A stretch of DNA of 64,000 nucleotides from Streptomyces sp. Ag109_O5-10 (GTDB lineage: Bacteria; Actinomycetota; Actinomycetes; Streptomycetales; Streptomycetaceae). The notes beneath the pieces were generated by a model that worked only from the letters and a program-made list of their open reading frames with translations, was not told the DNA's origin and did no database searches. The position numbers and the translations under genes were made by a program. This document shows positions 58,628 through 64,000 of the stretch, one piece after another; positions within the stretch are counted from its first letter, which is position 1; every line of letters starts with the position of its first letter. The stretch lies in the NCBI RefSeq assembly GCF_900105755.1, contig NZ_FNTQ01000001.1, positions 3,844,001 through 3,908,000 on the forward strand. The letters are read 5' to 3'.

Positions 58628-59848
58628 ATGCCCTCCTTGCCCCCCTTCGAGGTCCCCGAGGGTGACCCCTTCGGCCCGAACAACCTTCCCTATGGCGTGT
58701 TCTCGACCTCCGAGAGCTCGGACCGGAGGGTCGGCGTGCGCCTCGGCGACCACGTCCTCGACGCGGGCGCCGCGGCCGTCGCGCTCGGCTCCCCCTACGC
58801 CTCCCTGCTCGCCCGGCCGACCCTCAACCCGCTGCTGGCCGCCGGCCGCACCGCCTGGTCGGACGTACGGCGCGCGCTGACCGCCTGGGTGACCGTGCCC
58901 GCGCACCGGGAGGCCCTCGCCCCCCTCCTGCACCCGCTGGCCGAGGTGACCCTGCACCTGCCCTTCGAGGTCGCCGACTACGTCGACTTCTACGCCTCCG
59001 AGAACCACGCCCGAAACGCCGGCCGCATCTTCCGCCCCGACGCCGCCGAACCGCTCACCCCCAACTGGAAGCACCTGCCGATCGGTTATCACGGCCGCGC
59101 GGGCACGGTCGTGGTGTCCGGCACGGACGTCGTACGGCCCTCGGGGCAGCGGAAGGCACCCTCGGACCCGGCACCGGTGTTCGGCCCGTCGGTACGGCTG
59201 GACATCGAGGCCGAGGTCGGCTTCGTCGTCGGCACGCCCTCACCCCAGGGCAGCCCGGTGGCACTCGCCGACTTCAGGGAGCACGTGTTCGGCCTCTGCC
59301 TGCTGAACGACTGGTCGGCGCGGGACATCCAGGCCTGGGAGTACGTCCCGCTCGGCCCGTTCCTCGGCAAGTCGTTCGCCACCTCGGTCTCGGCCTGGAT
59401 CACCCCGCTCGACGCGCTGGAAGAGGCCCGGGTCGCCCCGCCGCGTCGGACGCATCCGCTGCTGCCGTACCTCGACGACGCCGCGGAGGAACCCGCCGGC
59501 TACGACCTGCGGATCTCCATCGCGATCAACGGGCAGACGGTGTCCGAGCCGCCGTTCTCCACCATGTACTGGACCGCCGCCCAGCAACTCGCCCACCTGA
59601 CGGTCAACGGCGCCTCCCTGCGCACCGGCGACCTGTACGGCTCCGGCACGGTGAGCGGTGCGGAGCCCGGACAGCGCGGGTCCCTGCTGGAGCTGACCTG
59701 GAACGGAAGCGAGCCGCTCGAACTGCCGGACGGAAAGCGGACGTACCTGGAGGACGGCGACGTGGTGACGCTGTCGGGCTGGGCTCCGGGGCCGGGCGGC
59801 AGCCGGGTGGGGCTCGGGGAGGTCAGCGGGCGGGTCGTGGCGGGGTGA
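58628..59848 (+). CDS. fahA: Fumarylacetoacetase
   Basis: A 406-residue enzyme, the last step of tyrosine and homogentisate breakdown (fumarylacetoacetate to fumarate and acetoacetate). The active-site region includes VADYVDFYASENHARNAG (metal Asp and catalytic His), PIGYHGRAGTVVVSGTDVVR, LDIEAEVGFVVG (two Glu) and LLNDWSARDIQAWEYVPLG. The length and sequence fit the family. No other tyrosine-degradation gene lies beside it in the window. Confidence 0.95.
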   Translation: MPSLPPFEVPEGDPFGPNNLPYGVFSTSESSDRRVGVRLGDHVLDAGAAAVALGSPYASLLARPTLNPLLAAGRTAWSDVRRALTAWVTVPAHREALAPLLHPLAEVTLHLPFEVADYVDFYASENHARNAGRIFRPDAAEPLTPNWKHLPIGYHGRAGTVVVSGTDVVRPSGQRKAPSDPAPVFGPSVRLDIEAEVGFVVGTPSPQGSPVALADFREHVFGLCLLNDWSARDIQAWEYVPLGPFLGKSFATSVSAWITPLDALEEARVAPPRRTHPLLPYLDDAAEEPAGYDLRISIAINGQTVSEPPFSTMYWTAAQQLAHLTVNGASLRTGDLYGSGTVSGAEPGQRGSLLELTWNGSEPLELPDGKRTYLEDGDVVTLSGWAPGPGGSRVGLGEVSGRVVAG

Positions 59849-60091
59849 GGGGGACGCCCGGCCGGTGAACGGAAGGGTGTGCCCGGATCGCCGTCGACAC
59901 CTGACTCGGGGCACCCGGCACCGTCATACTGACGGGACACGCACCATGCGATGCGCCCGCACGCGCACCATGCGAGGCGTCGGCGCGCGCACCACGGGAC
60001 ACGCCGGCGCGCGCCAGGTCACGCGGCGGCGTACCGCCCCCGCACCAGCCGCCACCCGCACGCATCTCCGATCAGGAAACGGAGCCCCGGC

Positions 60092-61030
60092 ATGACCGTC
60101 TGCCTGCTCCTGCTGACCGTCGTCGCCCTGACGGCCGCGGTGCCCGCGCCGCGTGCCCTGGTGCGGTCCCTGTGGCCGGAGCGGGAACCGGTGGTCGCGC
60201 TGTGGGTGTGGCAGTGTCTGGTCGCCACCGTGCTGATGTGCTGCCTGGCCGCGCTCACCCTGGGCGCGGCGGCCGTCTTCCACACCGTGCGCGACCGGGT
60301 GTTCGCGCCGGCGCCACCGGCGGTCACCGCCGCGTACGACCTCTCCGTCGCGCCCCCCTGGGCGGTCGTCCTCACCGTGCTGCTGGCGTCCGGGGCCGCG
60401 TGGACGACGGCGATGCTCGCCCGCGAACTCGTCGAGGCCCGGCGCCGCCGCGACCGGACCCGCGCACACCTGCGCGAGCGGGCACCGGAACTGCCGGCCG
60501 GGCTCCCCGCGGCACGCGGCCCGATGCTGGTGCTGGAGGACGAGTACCCGGACGCCTGGTGGATGCCGGGCCATCCACCGCAGCTGGTCGTGACGACGGG
60601 GGCACTGCACCGCCTCACCGACCACCAGCTCGACGCCGTACTCACCCACGAACGAGGCCATGCCCGCGCCCATCACGACTGGCTGCTCCACCTGTCCAGC
60701 GCCCTGGCCACGGGCTTCCCGCGCGTGCCGCTCTTCTCCCACTTCTGCGACCAGACCCACCGGCTCGTCGAACTCGCCGCCGACGACACGGCGTCCCGCC
60801 GCTGCGGCCATCTCACCACCGCCCTGGCACTGATCGAACTGAACCAGCACCGCGGGGTCCTCTCCTGCGCGTCGAGCCGCCGCCTGCTGGGCGAGCGCGT
60901 CGACCGCCTGCTGGAACCGCCACCACGGCTGCTGCGCCGCCAGCGGGCCCTGACGACGACGATGGCCGCCCTGGTCCCCCTGCTGCCCCTCCTCATCGCG
61001 TTCGCACCGGGGCTGACGGCACTCGGCTAG
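60092..61030 (+). CDS. M56 family membrane metallopeptidase (BlaR1-like)
   Basis: A 312-residue protein starting at ATG 60092 after ACGGAG. Helices lie at about residues 4-20, 35-65 and 88-110. The zinc site is HERGH (186-190) in DAVLTHERGHARAHHDW, with a third ligand likely in ELAADDTASRRCG. The last segment (about 290-308) is hydrophobic. Such proteins are common in Streptomyces next to BlaI-type repressors, but none is seen in the flanks. The target is unknown. Confidence 0.9.
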   Translation: MTVCLLLLTVVALTAAVPAPRALVRSLWPEREPVVALWVWQCLVATVLMCCLAALTLGAAAVFHTVRDRVFAPAPPAVTAAYDLSVAPPWAVVLTVLLASGAAWTTAMLARELVEARRRRDRTRAHLRERAPELPAGLPAARGPMLVLEDEYPDAWWMPGHPPQLVVTTGALHRLTDHQLDAVLTHERGHARAHHDWLLHLSSALATGFPRVPLFSHFCDQTHRLVELAADDTASRRCGHLTTALALIELNQHRGVLSCASSRRLLGERVDRLLEPPPRLLRRQRALTTTMAALVPLLPLLIAFAPGLTALG

Positions 61031-61186
61031 ATCGACCGCCTCGAGCAACCCGCCTGGAGCGACCACCGCCGGACCGCGGACGGCAGGAGCCGGAGAGCCC
61101 CCTCAACAATTGTTCGGCTCCTTGCGGCGAGCGCGGCATAGCCTTGGCACTGTCGTTCGTCCGGCAGGAAAGACAGGGGGCTGCTG

Positions 61187-61834
61187 ATGCAAGAGCAGGA
61201 CTGGGTCGTGCAGGCGGAAGAACTCTTCGAAGCGGCGATGTTCGGCGGGGACACGTCCGCGCTGGACCGGTCCGACGACGTACTGGACGCGGTCGAGGCG
61301 CGGCTTTCCATGGCGCGCGGCAAGGTACTGCACGTGCGTTTCCTCAACGATCGCGAGGAGAACAGCCGGGAACTGATGCTCTTCGAGCGCGCGGCGGAGT
61401 TGTACCGACGACTGGAAGACGCGTCGGGTGAGGCGCACGCGTTGTTCTGGATCGGCTGCTGGCACCAGGTGGTGAAGGGCGACGGGGCCACCGGCAGACC
61501 GTACTTCGAGCAGTCGTACGCGCTGGCGGAATCCGTCGGCGACCGGTTGACGATGTCATACGCGGTGCGCCATCTCGGCTTCACCGACAAGGACGCGGGC
61601 CGACCGGACCTGGCCAGGGAGCGGCTGACCGAGTCGGTGGCGCTGCGCCGGGAGATCGGCTTCAGACCCGGGGAAGCGGCCGGCCTGGTGGCCCTGGCCT
61701 ACCTCGCGGTCGAGACCGGTGACCTACCGGCGGCGCACCAGTACCTCGACGAGGCCGAGTCGGTTGCCCAGAGTTGTGGCGCAAAGACGGTTTCGGGGTG
61801 GGTCGAACAAGCCCGCGCGTCCATGCGCGCGTAG
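61187..61834 (+). CDS. Tetratricopeptide repeat protein
   Basis: A 215-residue soluble protein starting at ATG 61187 with GGGGG ahead. Helical TPR-like units run from about residue 60 (ERAAELYRRLEDASGEAHAL, RPYFEQSYALAESVGDRLTM, ARERLTESVALRREIGF, AHQYLDEAESVAQSCG). It could be a scaffold or regulator. No partner gene is linked. An almost identical TPR pattern is common in Streptomyces transcription-factor C-termini, but there is no DNA-binding domain here. Confidence 0.85.
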   Translation: MQEQDWVVQAEELFEAAMFGGDTSALDRSDDVLDAVEARLSMARGKVLHVRFLNDREENSRELMLFERAAELYRRLEDASGEAHALFWIGCWHQVVKGDGATGRPYFEQSYALAESVGDRLTMSYAVRHLGFTDKDAGRPDLARERLTESVALRREIGFRPGEAAGLVALAYLAVETGDLPAAHQYLDEAESVAQSCGAKTVSGWVEQARASMRA

Positions 61835-62280
61835 TCGTCGGGCGGGCCGGGTGCCCGTCGCGACCGCCTGGTCGCCGTTCCCCACGAACGTGATCGTCCA
61901 AGACCGCCCGGCGGCCGGGACCGGCTTGCCTGCACGCTGCGGGTACGCGGGTGAACAGACCCGCGCGCTGGTGGCAGATCTTTCCGACACTGTGGAAAAA
62001 ACCCAGCTCAGCGGGGTGCGAACGGCTCCTCAAGTGGCGCAGTATTTCCGCAACACCCCTTTCCCCACTCCATCGGTATGGTTCCAGCCACGCCACCCGC
62101 CGACCGCCGCATCCGCGACCACTCCGGTCAGGGCGCCGCGACTACCGTCGCCGCCCACCGGACACGTCGTCGGCTGCGCGCGGACCAGGCCACGGCGACG
62201 GCCGATCCGGACGCGGACGTCAGGGCGTATGCGGCGAGGGGCTGTAAGCGGCGGGTCCCCCGCCGTCACCGCGGGCGGCC
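61835..62280. other. Gap with no supported gene
   Basis: 446 bp between the TPR gene and the end of recQ, both of which point into it. Open frames are Pro/Arg/Thr-rich. A short A-rich piece (TGGAAAAAACCC at 61993-62004) may belong to a terminator or promoter, but no clear hairpin is seen. Confidence 0.4.

Positions 62281-64000
<1,720 letters not shown>

Noticed and set aside
59924-61066. A 380-residue minus-strand gene opposite the M56 peptidase
   Set aside because: Gly/Arg/His-rich shadow frame; the plus strand has a recognised zinc peptidase.

Overview
The window is high-GC actinobacterial DNA and reads as a Streptomyces chromosome. Signs are the strong G/C third-position bias, frequent GTG starts, ATGA-coupled genes, a cyclic-di-AMP riboswitch ahead of a secreted lytic transglycosylase, and a tRNA-Tyr carrying an integrated conjugative element. 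From memory, the gene order right of the tRNA matches the S. coelicolor region around the SLP1 insertion site (tRNA-Tyr, YajQ, HtpX, second partial nuo operon, KorAB). I could not run an alignment to confirm this.

Positions 1 to about 22,040 are an actinomycete integrative and conjugative element (AICE). From the right end it has: the tRNA-Tyr attachment site, an integrase, a small excisionase, an AAA-like DUF3631 protein, a Prim-Pol primase/polymerase, an SSB, a queuine-tRNA-ribosyltransferase-like (DpdA-type) enzyme, small membrane proteins, a candidate clt transfer site made of GACAAG repeats, a TraB/FtsK-type DNA translocase, Spd-type spread proteins, a zinc-ribbon RRQRL-type protein and a run of very small coupled ORFs. 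A GntR/UTRA regulator divergent from a methyltransferase follows, with three near-identical copies of a 22-bp palindrome that look like its operators. The far left (1-6,000) holds lower-GC cargo: a soluble protein plus 4-TM protein pair, an unknown protein coupled to an XRE/ImmA-type regulator-protease, a small membrane protein, and a membrane-anchored gene cut by the window edge. No left attachment repeat was found, so the element probably extends past position 1.

Positions 22,074-64,000 are ordinary chromosome. In order: YajQ; a GlsB-type membrane protein; an amino-acid permease; an SMI1/KNR4 protein; YccF and HtpX; a ten-gene nuo operon (ABCHIJKLMN, without D, E, F, G) on the minus strand; two tandem near-duplicate histidine kinases and a LuxR-type response regulator; a 2-oxoacid:ferredoxin oxidoreductase pair (korAB), a possible electron source for a ferredoxin-driven partial complex I; a divergent HxlR regulator and NAD(P)H-quinone oxidoreductase pair with a clear operator; RarD; a VOC protein; a proline-rich TPR protein; an ABC exporter with a LolA-like protein; a polyprenyl diphosphate synthase; the riboswitch and its lytic transglycosylase; a HAD phosphatase; an ATP-grasp ligase; fumarylacetoacetase; an M56 peptidase; a TPR protein; and a RecQ helicase running off the right edge.

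The strongest candidates for something new are in the element: the GntR operator triplet, the nested inverted repeats with ATCCGCAACA iterons between the replication gene and xis, the GACAAG array after traB, two tRNA-like acceptor/T-arm structures, and the unrecognised low-GC cargo pair at 718-2192.
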